From: Kingdonia uniflora | Taxonomy: Eukaryota > Streptophyta > Magnoliopsida > Ranunculales > Circaeasteraceae | Direction: 5' to 3' | Length of the DNA: 64,000 nucleotides | NCBI GenBank assembly: GCA_014058105.1 | Contig: JACGCM010001752.1 | Location: 434,001-498,000, forward strand | Shown here: positions 45,162-56,899 of the stretch, piece by piece | How positions within the stretch are numbered: the stretch's first letter is position 1 | Layout of the letters: every line of letters starts with the position of its first letter | Notes under the pieces: generated by a model | Told to the model about the DNA's origin: nothing | Seen by the model: the letters and a program-made list of their open reading frames with translations, nothing else | The model's database searches: none | Position numbers and translations under genes: made by a program

Positions 45162-48100
45162 TTAAAACTCTGACTTGATTTGTGGGGTCTGAATGTTATC
45201 GTATTCAAGAGCTTTCTTTGGAAGATTATTCAATACAATGTTTCCAGCATTAAAGCCGTCCATGAGCAACTTCCCAATCTTTGATCTCCACTCTTGGCCA
45301 TCATCCATCTCACTCTTCCTATCATGAACAACCCTGTCACGGTAGTTTAGCATTGATCCTAACCCGGTGTTTGGTGCCCAACCATACTCCTCCAGCACCC
45401 CCGCTTCTCCCTCAGTCAGATCTTCACCAACCTTTTAACACAGTGATGGATACCCATTAGACACAAGATTTAATATTATAAAAAGCAAGAAAGATACGTC
45501 GGTGAATATTTTCCATAGCAATAAAAGCAACAAAAAGTAGTTTGAAGTTCGAACATGCAACCATTTCAAACTCAACGAAGTGACTTAGTATGTTACCCTT
45601 TTTTTTTTTTTTTTTAAGCTGGTTTTTTTATAGGGATCCGCAACCCTGAGTTTCCAACCCCATGAGGTTTCGAACCCACGACCTCTCACTAGGTGGAGAG
45701 GTACTACCACCACTGGGCCAAGAGCCCAATGGTACTTAGTATGTTACCTCACTGTGAAGCCAAAATGTCAAAAATGATCTCCGTTTACCACGAAATGATA
45801 AACGTATTAATACTTCTTATAGCTTAACAGTGACGTGTTACCACATACTATTTGAAAATAATTTTTAACAACCTTTCAAAGAAATATGCATGTATTTGCC
45901 AAATACCAATTTTCCAGGTAGAAGACCAAAATAAATTTTGACTTACTTTAGATTCCTTTTTATATGCTCCTATAGTTAATTTTATTGATGAAGAAGATAG
46001 GAGGAAAAAATGCCAGACACATGTAAAATGACAAAACAAAAAACACACTTTTGTAATCACTTTTGAAGCGGCTAAATCCAAGATGGGTCTAGCGGTTAAA
46101 TCTAAGATGGGTCTAGTTCGAGCATAGAGCAGAAACTTAACTCGTCCAATTTCATAAAGTTCAGTGGGAATGATGTATCACAGTTCTCATGACCGCGTAC
46201 GTATACTTAGAGAGAGGTCGTCTCTCTCTAAGACGGCAGTCGACGCCACTCTCTCCACGTTTTAATTTAAGTAATTTATTTGATGTAAAGGGATAACTGA
46301 TGGAGTCTCCTTGAGTTAGTAACCCTAATGCTAGTAAGATTAGATTTAAAGTCAATGATATGTGTTATGATTGTGTTTGATCTAGTCCAAAATCGAAAGA
46401 CATCAGGTTGCTTATTTGGAGCACAATTGTTTCATTATGTACTTTTTGTTAAAGAGTATTTCTGATTAAGACTTAGAAAAGTTCAAATGTTCTATCAAGC
46501 TTAGATTTATTGGGGTGAATTTTGTTTATTAAAGGGATGTTGGGAATTTTTAATATCAAGAGATTTGATTTGGAAAAAATACTTAAAATCTTAGGAGAGT
46601 TCAAATATAAGTCCACTATGAATATCCTTAAAAAGTGATATACTTGAAGTGTATCTCGACATCACTCTAAAAACTGCCCAAATGAGAAAGATGTGAAAGA
46701 CCCAGAGGCGAACCCACACAATATGGAGAAAAAAAGTGGGAGGAAGGATGATAGGTCGTGGTCGTTTACACGTACCAAGAAGCGGTTGTCAATACCTCAC
46801 GTACATCTTTCAGGTATGTGTTCATCTCTCCAACCTTAGCATTTATCTTTATATCACCGCTCTCTCTAAACATTCCCCAAGTCGATTTGTAACTCTTAAA
46901 TTTTCTATGTTTTACATTGACACACGACTCCTAATTCGGCATCGCTAATACGTTTGATAGTCACAATTGACTACGTCCCAGACGTAAAAAAAATATAATA
47001 ATCGCTAGCTGAAGTTCTCTGTCATCTTACGATACTAAGGTATACTTTCTTTATGATTATAACATTTTACTGGTCTAACGGAAAATTGCATCCTTACGAT
47101 TTATAGGTAAACTTTCTTTGTAATTGTAACATTTTCTTGGTCCAGCGGCAAAATACATCCCCATGGTGCCGTATTTTGTTAACAGCTTGTCAAAAAAATG
47201 TCTCCCACATCCGATGAGACTGTATTGGAAAAATTCAAGAACTCATAGTGTTGAACTTGGCACGGGTTGACAAATTTCATCCCCGTCATATTCCACGTTC
47301 TGAAAAACGGAGAGATATCCGGCCGAATCTCTTTGTCATGATTACTTGAGTACATATTGCCGCAACACTCGCAACTATCTGTGCCGGAGATTTAAAAACA
47401 TCAATCCCGAATTCAACGACGATTATATCTTTTGTGCATCTGTTACGATTTTCTCAATTTCCAAGCTTGAAGATGCATACATAAAAGCTGATGGTCTTGT
47501 GTTTCATTCAATTTCTATAGAAAACGACGTCCTTGCACAATCTCACATACCTCTAAGGGTAAATAGGTTGTCCAACGTTATATTCAGTTCGAAGGCACAA
47601 CTAATAAGTATGAGTAAGATTTATTTTGCGTACTCATGAAGAGTCCTTGTTGTACCACACTGATCAATAAACGTCAATTCATCAACTGAATATACAATAA
47701 TTTCCAAAGTACTACGCATATTATGTGTATCGGTCTACTGAACATGTACCCGCACTCTTTTTAAAGCCCCAATCACCTTTGTATACTAATATGGTGATAA
47801 AGCTACCGGAATTTGTTTAACGTCGATGCCAACGAATTGTATAATGAATTCCACAAAGGATTGCTACTTACAAAATAGTGCATTTGATACGTCATATGTA
47901 AGAAGCCATCCTTGTACTTACGACGAAGACTTTGGCAAAAGCCATGGCAAGCATTCAGCCCACCCCTAAGGTCATTTTGATCTCTAGAAAAAATTGAAAA
48001 TGATTGTCTAACGGCGGTGTAACACTTTAATGATCTTCCTAAAACGAGACTCACTGCCTTGATCAACAGTTTCAAAGTGGTTATTGTTGTAAGAAAAAAT

Positions 48101-51100
48101 GATCAAAAGAGAAATTACATTTTCCCTTATAGTAATGACGACTTTGAAACTGTAGACCAAGGCAGTGGATATCGTTTTAGGAGAAGATCGTCAAAGTGTT
48201 ATACCGCTGTCGGGCAATCATTTTCAATTTTTTTGGAGATCAAAATGACATTACGGGTGATTTGGAGAGCTGCTACGGCTTTTACCAAAATTTGCATCAT
48301 AGGCACAAGGAGTGGCTTCATACTATTGGCATATCAAATGCACTATTTTACAAGTCACGGTCTATTGTGATTTCATTATACAATTCTTTGGCATCGATGT
48401 AGATCAAATTACGGTAGCTTTAACACTAGATCAGTGTACAAAAGTGATGGAGGCTTAGAAAGAAGCACGAGTACAAGTTCAATTAACCGATACACAATAA
48501 TACTTTAATATTTTGAAAATTACTGATAAATTAGCGTTTATTGATCAGGGTCGTACAAAAGGACTCTTTGTTAGTACTTTGCATCGAATCACAAAATAAA
48601 TCTTACCTATGCTCACTGGCCGTGTCGTCGAGCTGAAAGTAACGTTAGACCCGCCTATTTACCCTTAGAGATATGTGAGATTGTGAAAAAACAACGATTT
48701 CTAAGAAATTGAATGAAATACAAGAAAGTAGCTTCTAAGTGTTGCATGTCTGCATCCTCAAACTAGGAAACTAGAAATAGAGAAAATTATAGCGCAAAAT
48801 GGATACACTAAAGATGTAATCGCCGTTGAATTTGGGGTTGAAGTATCTAAAAAACTCAGATACAGATAGTTGCAAGAGTGTTTTGGTAACCTGTACTCAA
48901 GTAGCATGACGTTAAGATTTGACCAGAGATCACTCTGTTTTTCGGAACATGGAATATGACGGGAAATAAAATTGTCGACCGAGGTCAAACTCAACACTAT
49001 GCATTCTTGATTTTTTTTCCAATATAGTACCTTCGGATGTGGAGGGATTTTTTTATTTTTTTGGCAAGCTGTTAAAAATGCGGCATCATGGGGATTTATT
49101 TTGCCGCTGGACTAACAAAATGTTACAATTACAAAGAAAGTTCACCTTGGATCAAAAGATGACAAATAGCTTCTTACAAATGTACCAAGTCCTATTGCTG
49201 GAGAACTTCAGTTATCGATCAGTATTTTACCTCCAGGACCTAGTTAATATGCGACTATCAAACGTATCTGCAATATCGAATTAGGAGTCGTGTGTTACTG
49301 TTGTAAAACAAAGAAAATTGTGCACAATTTCATATTTTAAGTCCTCCACAATCTGGTAGGCTTTTCTATAAATATGTTTCCTAGATTGGATCACAATGTT
49401 TAGTCACCAATCTATGCTATGTTATCCACAATCATCGTTTTCTTTTTCAGTTATGATAAATAATGTTTGATTAGATTCTCTAATGCATGGTTCTTACATC
49501 CGAGTTTTAATGAGTTGGTTGGGAAAGCTAGGAATAACAGAATGTTTGGTCCACCCATGCATATCCTTACCCGGAAGTTGAAAATACAGAACATTGACAT
49601 AAAGGTCGGAAAAGAGAGTTTTTTTGCAAATGTGGAGAAGCAGATAAAGGGAACTAGAGAACTTAACAGAGCTTAACAAGAGATGATATTATGCAGTTAG
49701 CTCTACTCAAGATAGTGAAAGGAACTAATTAAAGTATAGGGAAAAATTTTGCATAATGCTATTTAAAGAAGTTCAATAAAGCAGCAAGCATGATGTGATT
49801 GGCTACTATGGCTGACTCTAAAGAATCGACTTAAGACAAGAAAATTCTTTGTTAAAATTGTGAAGATTGATAGAACTTAATGCCAACTTTGTAGCGCAGA
49901 GCAAAAAGCAAGGCATCTCTTCTTTGCTTGAAGTTACTCGAATAAAAATTTGGGAAACCATCCTAGACTCGGTCAGAATATCCAGAACTCTACAGAATTG
50001 GTCTTCAGAAATGGATTGTGTTCTAAATCCGCATACAAATTTTGAAATCATTACAATTATCAAGATTTCTCTTCCTGCCACTGCGTATCACATATGGTTA
50101 GAGAGCAACAAAACCTTCGTCCAAAATGTTAGGAAACCAAGGAAGTTATGAATCTTATGATCAAGCAAATCATGTTTGAAATCGCATTAAGTGTAACCAC
50201 TCTTCGAGTTCTATGAAAACCCTAAAATGAAATAAATTCTAAAAGATTGAGGTCTCAGTCCTGCTTCAAGAATTCTGAAAACTATTAAATGGTTCTCTTG
50301 TACTTGTACTTCTTCTCTTCAAAACTCAATCATCATGAACTGTGATGGAAGAAATACTTCAGATAAGGCAGCTTATGGGGGAATAAACCGACTGAAAATG
50401 GGATTTCTACAGTTACTCATAATGGTTTACAGCCAGATCTCTGGACACGGGTGAAACTGAAATTACTGCTATTTACAAGGGGCTGTAAATAGCTAAAGCA
50501 CTGGGGTTTTAGAAATTTGAGATCTTGATTGAATCAATGTATAGATGATATAATATGGTGGAAGATTGTCTCTGCACTTAACCCCATGTCCCCAGCATTC
50601 TGCTACACAGAAGAAAAAAAGAAGTGACTGGCTTTCACTATTCAAGACCAATTATTTCTATAATTCTGTGAGAGAAAGGAAATGCATCAATCATATCTCA
50701 GCCTTTAAACATCAGAATGGCAAGGAGTTAACTGAACCTGATGATATTCAGAAGGAAGAAATTAACTTCTACTTGAACTTGTTGAAAGAAAATTCATGCT
50801 TCAGCTTAATAATTGCTACAATGTACTTACAGAGTAGACAACAAAGTCTTATGAACGTTTTCTTTTTTGAGAAGGGATTGTGAAAGAATCTACAGGTGCA
50901 GAGATCAAGAATATGAAAAGAAGACAAGGCACCAAAAATCGATGGTTTTATTGCAAGGTTTTACAAGAAATGTTGGGGCTATTTGGTAGCTTACAGCATA
51001 TGGCCAATTTACTCCAAATATGCTTGGTCTGCTCTTAGAACTTATCTTCTACCACGTGTTTGGTTTGGAGAGTGATGCAATCCAAGGTAATTTTCTCTCT

Positions 51101-53302
51101 TTTAGTTGACACTCAAGAAACATACTGAAGACAAGAAACTTCTTAGTCCAGAAAGGAAACTGGATATGCTCACTGCTCATTATGTGATGCACTGGAATAA
51201 AAAGGAAAACATATTTTCTTTCTCTGTCTTTAATTAGATAATGTATAATCCGCTGCTTTATATACTTTAAATATCAAAATATTTGCACAAGGGTGGAATG
51301 AAGACATAAAGTAGATGATAAAAAAAGATCATAATCCAGATATTTAAATAATTATCAAGACTTAGTTGCCAGCAGTCATCTACCCTCTCTAGAATAGAAG
51401 GAACAAAGAGATTTTCAAGGTACAAAAAGAACTGAAGTTGAAATTATCAGCATCGTGTGAGTATAAGATGTCTCTGGAACGTTTGTATTCTAATCTCAAT
51501 TTCTTTGATTCCCCTAAAAGCCAAAACAGTAACTGAAGTATCAACCCTGTCATTTAACAGCCAAGGGTTATAAAATGGATTGCTTGTAGCCCATCCCTCA
51601 AACATCTAGTTGAGATAACTTGCGATGGTTCTCCTTCCATCACTAGATTAGCATATGGAGATATCATTAGAGCTCAAAATGGCTTCTCTCTATTTGTTTT
51701 TAATAAGTCTGCAGGGCAGGATGCAGATAATAGCAATATTGAGTTTGGGGATGTTTATCATGGGATGCGGCTAGTTAGAACTCTGGATATTACAAACTAT
51801 AAAGTCATGACAAACTCCAGCAATGTAAAACAGATAATAGACAACAAATGCAAGCCTCCATGGTAATGCATTTGGCTAGAAGAAAAATTCAGAACAAGAG
51901 AGCTGAAGCTGGAAACTCCGCGTATTCTCTCACTTATAGAAAAGAGAAGGCAGCTGACTATGCAAATACAGTATCGGAGATGGATGAAGATTGGCCTACC
52001 TTTCCCCAAAAAATTTAAGAGCATTAGCTCTTCTTTGTTTATACTTGGAACTGCGACGAGATCTCTCAGGCAGTGGCAAGTGCACAAGTTTTTGGTAGAA
52101 CCAGCCATGAAGGGTCTAGGGTCGGCAGGGATGACTAGACAAAGCCCTCCTACGGATGTTGCCAACTGTAACTGGTGGATTAGATGCTAACCCTTGTAAA
52201 TATCCTAGGTTGTAATTATCTTTTTGCTTTTCAATAAAATCTGGTGGGTACCGGCTGTCCAGGCTTCCTTTTCAAAAAAAAAATTATAAAGAGAAAGTAT
52301 TCCCTGGAAGATGACACACCTGAAGGAACTCAAATAAGGATTTCAAGAACATGCAGGAAGTTAATCCCATGCTCACTAAAGGAAACATTCTCTCCCCATG
52401 AACAGTCAAAGTGAAAATGTGAATCATCAAAAGCAAAACGATGCACTTTACAAATCAGGACAATGTTGACACTAAAAGGATCTTCTACCCTTAGGTTCTG
52501 AGTTAAATGATTAAAGAAACTAGACTTTCCAACCAATTTACGTAAAGCTTGAAGGAATGCCATTAGCATTTATGGTGGCAAGTTGTTCCATATAGCACTA
52601 TATGAATCAAGGAACATTTACATGCAGCAGCAGAATACATAAACAATGCATTAAATACACTGAAAACCTGGTGAGATTTTGAATATTAGTTTTTCCAACC
52701 AACTGCAATATAGAAAGAAACTATAAGGAGAGGAGGTCCAAGATTTGTTACCAGCAATGATTTGTTCTCAATAAGAGCAGCCCTGCTACAGCTGGTGACT
52801 TTCATGGCAATTACCAGCCGCTTAATTTGCCACTTAATAGGTAAAGAGTCCACTAGCTCGAAGAAGTATGTAGCATAACCATACTCTGGACGCTCCAGAA
52901 CTATCCTGTATTAATCTTAAATCTAATTAATCATTTTCAGTGATACATAGTTAACAACTTAATAAGATCATGGTTCAATATATAGGCTTGTCTCAGCTGA
53001 GATGCCCATGTCTAGAATGACCGAAGTAGCACTGTAAAACGTATCACAATATCACAGCCGGAGATGCCTTTGCTTTTTAACAAAGAGCAGGGAACCTCAA
53101 AATAGAGTTATACCCATAAGGTTGATTCCGAAAAAGGCATACCATACCAATAGAAAAATATAAAATAAAAACCTACAAAAAATCAACTACTGACTGTTAT
53201 CATACTGAACCTGTTATGTCGTTCGAAAACAAATATGAAAGACTGGAGGTCTCGACACCAGCCCCATTCAACAGGCCACTTCCGAAACTCCAGATATCTT
53301 GT
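45162..53302 (-). CDS. Uncharacterised plant protein, last three exons only
   Basis: Three minus-strand exons join in frame with consensus splice sites: 53302-53211, 52905-52752 and 45431-45162. The first two give RYLEFRKWPVEWGWCRDL, FVFERHNRIVLERPEYGYAT and RAALIENKSLL; the third gives VGEDLTEGEAGVLEEYGW, LNYRDRVVHDRK, EWRSKIGKLLMDGF and a basic-acidic end. That is about 170 residues and a stop. The phase match across both junctions, and a coding-like composition with no stop, make it a real gene. I do not recognise a domain and assign no function. The N-terminal exons should lie right of 53302; I could not find them among the LINE and SINE insertions, so they may be beyond, or lost. The 7.3-kb last intron holds a SINE, the large palindrome and a LINE. 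Confidence 0.75.
45598..45733 (-). mobile_element. tRNA-derived SINE, 15-bp TSD
   Basis: On the minus strand it has an A box TGGCCCAGTGG (rc of 45710-45720) and a perfect B box GGTTCGAAACC (rc of 45666-45676), spaced as in a tRNA-type Pol III promoter. A short body and a poly-A tail follow (T run at 45598-45616 on the plus strand). ACTTAGTATGTTACC is duplicated at 45583-45597 and 45734-45748. It is about 136 bp. The second copy is at 55860-55988. Confidence 0.92.
45749..46879. other. Intron sequence, no gene recognised
   Basis: Contains a duplicated phrase (ctaagatgggtctag at 46077-46090 and 46103-46115) and a perfect 11-bp-stem hairpin, cttagagagag/ctctctctaag, at 46207-46233. Confidence 0.5.
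46880..49345. repeat. ~2.4-kb near-palindrome with ~1.2-kb arms
   Basis: The left arm (about 46880-48098) matches the reverse complement of the right arm (about 48119-49345) in the same order throughout, around a ~20-base spacer centred near 48107. Paired landmarks include acacgactcctaattcg, atacgtttgatagtc, gctgaagttctc, aactttctttgtaattgtaacattt, acttgagtaca, aacaatctcacatacctctaagggtaaatagg, taagatttattttg and, next to the centre, cagtttcaaagt. By eye about four bases in five agree. Only the left arm has a ~60-bp tandem duplication (47036-47165). Frames leading out from the centre on opposite strands encode alike peptides (TYQMHYF, 47880s minus; AYQMHYF, 48330s plus), but all are interrupted. 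The ends are not sharply defined and I found no TSD. Confidence 0.9.
49460..52290 (+). mobile_element. Scrambled L1-type LINE remnant with 3' poly-A
   Basis: 49467-49670 reads RFSNAWFLHPSFNELV and KLKIQNIDIKVGKESFFANV, the endonuclease-RT linker. 49880-50130 reads CQLCSAEQKARHLFFA then IWLESNKTF, the zf-RVT end. 50340-50420 has NCDGRN, an RNase H start. 50640-50790 then goes back to RERKCINHISAFKHQNGKEL, the start of the RT region, and 50915 has APKIDGFIARFYKKCWG. 51600-51840 gives a second RNase H (TCDGSPSITRLAYGDIIRA; IYHG-like VYHGMRL). The end is tttcaataaaatctggtgggtacc... followed by A10 at 52276. Two copies or a rearranged one are implied. All frames are broken. Confidence 0.78.
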
Positions 53303-53649
53303 CTAAGAGAGGAAAAGATATCTATATCATAATGCTGTATAAATAACCGGTCTACGAAAGTAAATGAAAAAGTAACTGCTTTTTTATTTATCTGTGTTAA
53401 GACATAAGATATTGAAATAAATATTGTACCTGCTCCACTAGTGAAATTAAACAAGCCAAACAGTAACTCGGTCTTGACCCTTTTGTGCGTCGCACAGGAG
53501 CAAATTTTAGAAATGAGGTGCGTTCAGAGAATAGCTGATGATCCAAGATAACATTTAAATTAAAAACTTCCAATTTAAAACCACCCTAAAACAAAGTCAT
53601 TAAACAGTACACGAACATTACATAAAATTAACGGGTATTATCAGAAATA
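53303..53649. other. Intron or intergenic, nothing recognised
   Basis: AT-rich, between the unknown gene's exon and the start of the LINE. Upstream exons of the unknown gene were sought here and not found. Confidence 0.4.
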
Positions 53650-54915
53650 GTGCCACTGAACCGCAATGTGCCTTCATCCCAAACAGACAAGACAAAGCTA
53701 TATTAATGCCTGATATTAGAGGGGAATTCAGTGATAAGAGTGCATATGATTGGTTGAGAACAAAGAGACCAAAACAGTGGTGTGTACTGGAGATTGATGG
53801 ATGGTTCCCTCCCTACTGACTCTCAACTACAGAAGAGAGGTATAACTTCTGTAACTTGCTGCAATTTCTGCTATGCTGATGCTGAAATAATAGGTCATAT
53901 TTTTAGGGAGTGTAACCTAACCACTGGCTTAAGGGCATGGATCTGTACCTTGTTCAAGGTTGATACTACTAATGTACAGGGATTCAAAGACCTGTTGATG
54001 AAGGGGAAAGCTTTCAGCCCTCTTGTTAGAGAACTATGGTATAGTGTTCACTACTGCTTATCATATTTGGTTTAGCAGAAACAAGTTACTTTTTTCAACA
54101 ATGTGCAAGTGCATCTTCCCTCTATAAGAAGACATATTCTCTCAGACTTGAGAGATAGCTGTACACTGAGCAAGGCTACAATGAACAACAACAGCGCAGA
54201 TTTGGAAATACTATCCAACCTCGGAGTTCCCTGCAGACAAAGAAGAGCTCCACTCATCCTATCATGTTATTGGATTCCTCCACCTGCTGGTACTATCAGA
54301 ATCAACTGTGATGGTACATCCTTGGATAATCCAGGTGATAGTGGTTGTGGCGCAATGTTCAAGGATCATAACTGTCCGGTTTTAGCTGTACTGGTTATCA
54401 ATATACCAATGTCTACTGCTGTTAATGCTGAATGTACTGCTGTTGTGAAAGCTGTTGTCAAGCCTAGAGAGATGGGGTACACTCATATTTGGATCACTAC
54501 TGACTCTACAAGTGCTTGCGATGCCCTTAACTCAAACCGACTACCATGGGGGCTACAGAATGAATGGATAGAGGTGAACGGTTTGCTTCATAGCATCAGG
54601 GTTTCAGTTATAAAGAGAAATAAACCTCTCAGCTGATGGAGCTGCTAAAAGAGGGTGCAAATTGCAAGTTGGGGCTAAAGATTGGCATTTGGGGAGACCA
54701 AATTTCCTGACTAGAGCAGAGGACCCCTCTACTGAATATTTTAGATTTTTGATGTAAGTTAGAAGCTGCATATGATATTACATGGGGTGCCAACCTGGCT
54801 GGGATGTCATGGATCTCAATGATGCAAGGTCTTCTAACTACTTTTCGTTTCTTTTCCACTTATGTACTTAAGTAGTCTGCTTGTATCTTCTTTTCTTTTC
54901 ATTATATATAAAAAA
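53650..54915 (+). mobile_element. LINE 3' portion (zf-RVT and RNase H)
   Basis: 5'-truncated LINE. 53720-53780 gives EFSDKSAYDWLRT. The frame at 53782-54075 reads DGSLPTDSQLQKRGI, CCNFCYADAEIIGHIFREC (zinc-binding segment). After a stop, the frame at 54103-54636 reads GTIRINCDGTSLDNPGDSGCGAMFKD, TDSTSACDALNS, a type-I RNase H domain with its D, E and D positions. The last RNase H block (ADGAAKRG-like, 54640-54660) is in another frame. Ends in an A run near 54908-54917. Few breaks compared with the other LINEs, so relatively recent. Confidence 0.85.
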
Positions 54916-55843
54916 AAATCTGCTTTCCTCGAAGAAGAAAAAAATGTGCTTTCATTGTCGTCATTATCAACATATATGTCTTACAGAGTATTGGGAATGG
55001 CAATGAATCATATTTCATTAGAACTTCATTGTTTATAAAGGCATGAGAGTACATACATTAAGATGTATTTAGATTCTTTAATGTTAAAATGCAGTTTACT
55101 CTTTTATTTTGTTAAAGGTGTTTTGTCAGAGAGGGAGAGATTGGTTAATGAAGTGAGATTGATGATTTGAGGCTCTCCATCTTATTTATAGTAAACTACT
55201 CCCCTTTTTCATGCGCGCTTACAGTGGTTTATTTTATTATTTTTTCGGACAACCTCAATATTAGAATCATCGTTTTTATGAATTTTGTAACAGTAATGTT
55301 TACCGAAATTTGAGCAGAACTCCATTTGTTTTTCTGTGAATAGAAACCTGTATTTCATGACCATTCAAAATAAAATATACTGTGATTAAAGTTTCGTTAT
55401 TATTTTTTAGATTTTGTTGTTGCTTGTCAAAATGTATCGTTGTTCCAGAATTGGCCTAAGATAATTCAATGTCTCAGGTTGCTTTTTGAAGCTTAAATTA
55501 AATATTAAGTAATAGAACTATAATTGCTATTTAACCAGAGTTACAGCTACAACACCCTCGACCTTATTAGAAATAATTGCATCACAGTTCGTAAATACCT
55601 TCTTCTTTCAAAACTCATCATCCTCGTCACAATCTTCCTACAAATTTGAATGGCCTCTAAACTCTAATTCAATAATCAATCGTAGTTTACTTCACTCAGG
55701 CAATCAACATCATAGCGTCCGGATTGAGAACAAAGTGGCCAAGACCTTGTCTTTAGGGCTCAAGAGGAGAAAGACATTCGTATAGCACTTACGTACCCAT
55801 CTAAACTGGAAGTAATTAGACCTAAAGAGGCTTTGGGGTTTCA
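54916..55843. other. Intergenic, nothing recognised
   Basis: AT-rich, without a supported gene or repeat. Confidence 0.4.
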
Positions 55844-55859
55844 GTGTTTTTCAAATATT

Positions 55860-55988
55860 TTTTTTTGAAAGGCAAGCCGGTTTTATATAGGGATCCGTAA
55901 CCCTGAGTTTCCAGCCCCATGAGGTTTCAAACCCACGACCTCTCTCTAGGTGGAGAGGTACAACCACCACTGGGCCAAGAGCCCAATG
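55860..55988 (-). mobile_element. tRNA-derived SINE, second copy, 16-bp TSD
   Basis: Same family as 45598-45733. A box at 55967-55977 (minus), B box GGTTTGAAACC at 55923-55933, with one change from consensus. The T run at 55860-55866 marks the poly-A tail. GTGTTTTTCAAATATT is repeated at 55844-55859 and 55989-56004. Confidence 0.92.
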
Positions 55989-56004
55989 GTGTTTTTCAAA
56001 TATT

Positions 56005-56899
56005 GATCAAGGATAACAACGGAAATGTGTTAGGATCAAACCAATTATGCCATTAACTACAGTCCTTCACAACCTTGCCATTTCTTCAAGAATTGCTATC
56101 AACTACGATCCTTCGCAACCTTGCCATTTCTTCAAGAATTGGAAGCGATGTATTTATTGGACTAAAGGGGTTACGCCACATATTATAATGCTCAGCGGAG
56201 TACCAAAAGGAGAGCTCTACCAAAAATCATTCTTCATATAAAAACCTTTGTTTCATCATCGCAATCAACATCTCAAGGCCAATGATAGATCCGGATTCAC
56301 AATGGACTTTTAACACCAATGATGATGGCGATGGATAAAAATCAAGTTAATTTTTGGAGGGTAGTAAAACCCCCTCCAAAGAACCCATAAATAGATCCCC
56401 GAGAAAGTTCTATGTCCTAAGAAAAAAAATCTAAATTCATCACCACCAACCCAAAGATCTAGAAGTTTTAGGGGGATATAAATCTTGCATCCTCCATGGA
56501 AAGATACCACCCACTGGAAACATATCACTGAGAGAGAGAGTATAATTCTTAAGTTGTAGAGGAAGAGATAAAGTGGGCGATTTGTGGGAAGAGAGATGGA
56601 GAGAGAGAAACACCCTAAAACGGATAAACACAGAGAAGTTGGAGACGGAATAGGGTTTTCTATTATCTTTCTCTTTTCTTGGAGTACGAGTTTTAGACGT
56701 CTTGATGGAGAGCATTTTTGGGATTTTAATGGGGACGACAATAACTCAATCGGCTCCATCGACTCTAACGGGTAATCCGCTTTATAATAGTAGAGATAAG
56801 CATAGGTCAAGCTATTGTCACAATAGAAAGCCAGCGGAAACAAAAAAAAAAGTAAAAAAACATCAAGTTCTTGCATAAAAAGTGACTTATCCAAAATCA
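56005..56899. other. Intergenic with a 50-bp direct repeat
   Basis: 56057-56090 and 56108-56142 share ccttcacaaccttgccattt and cttcaagaattg. AG-rich tracts near 56530-56610. The long minus-strand frame here (56310-56900) is low-complexity and I do not accept it as a gene. Confidence 0.5.

Noticed and set aside
52330..52569. 79-codon minus-strand frame (FLQALRKLVGKSSFFNHLTQ)
   Set aside because: It looks protein-like, but the flanking exons of the unknown gene join in phase without it, and I see no splice sites or family to support it.
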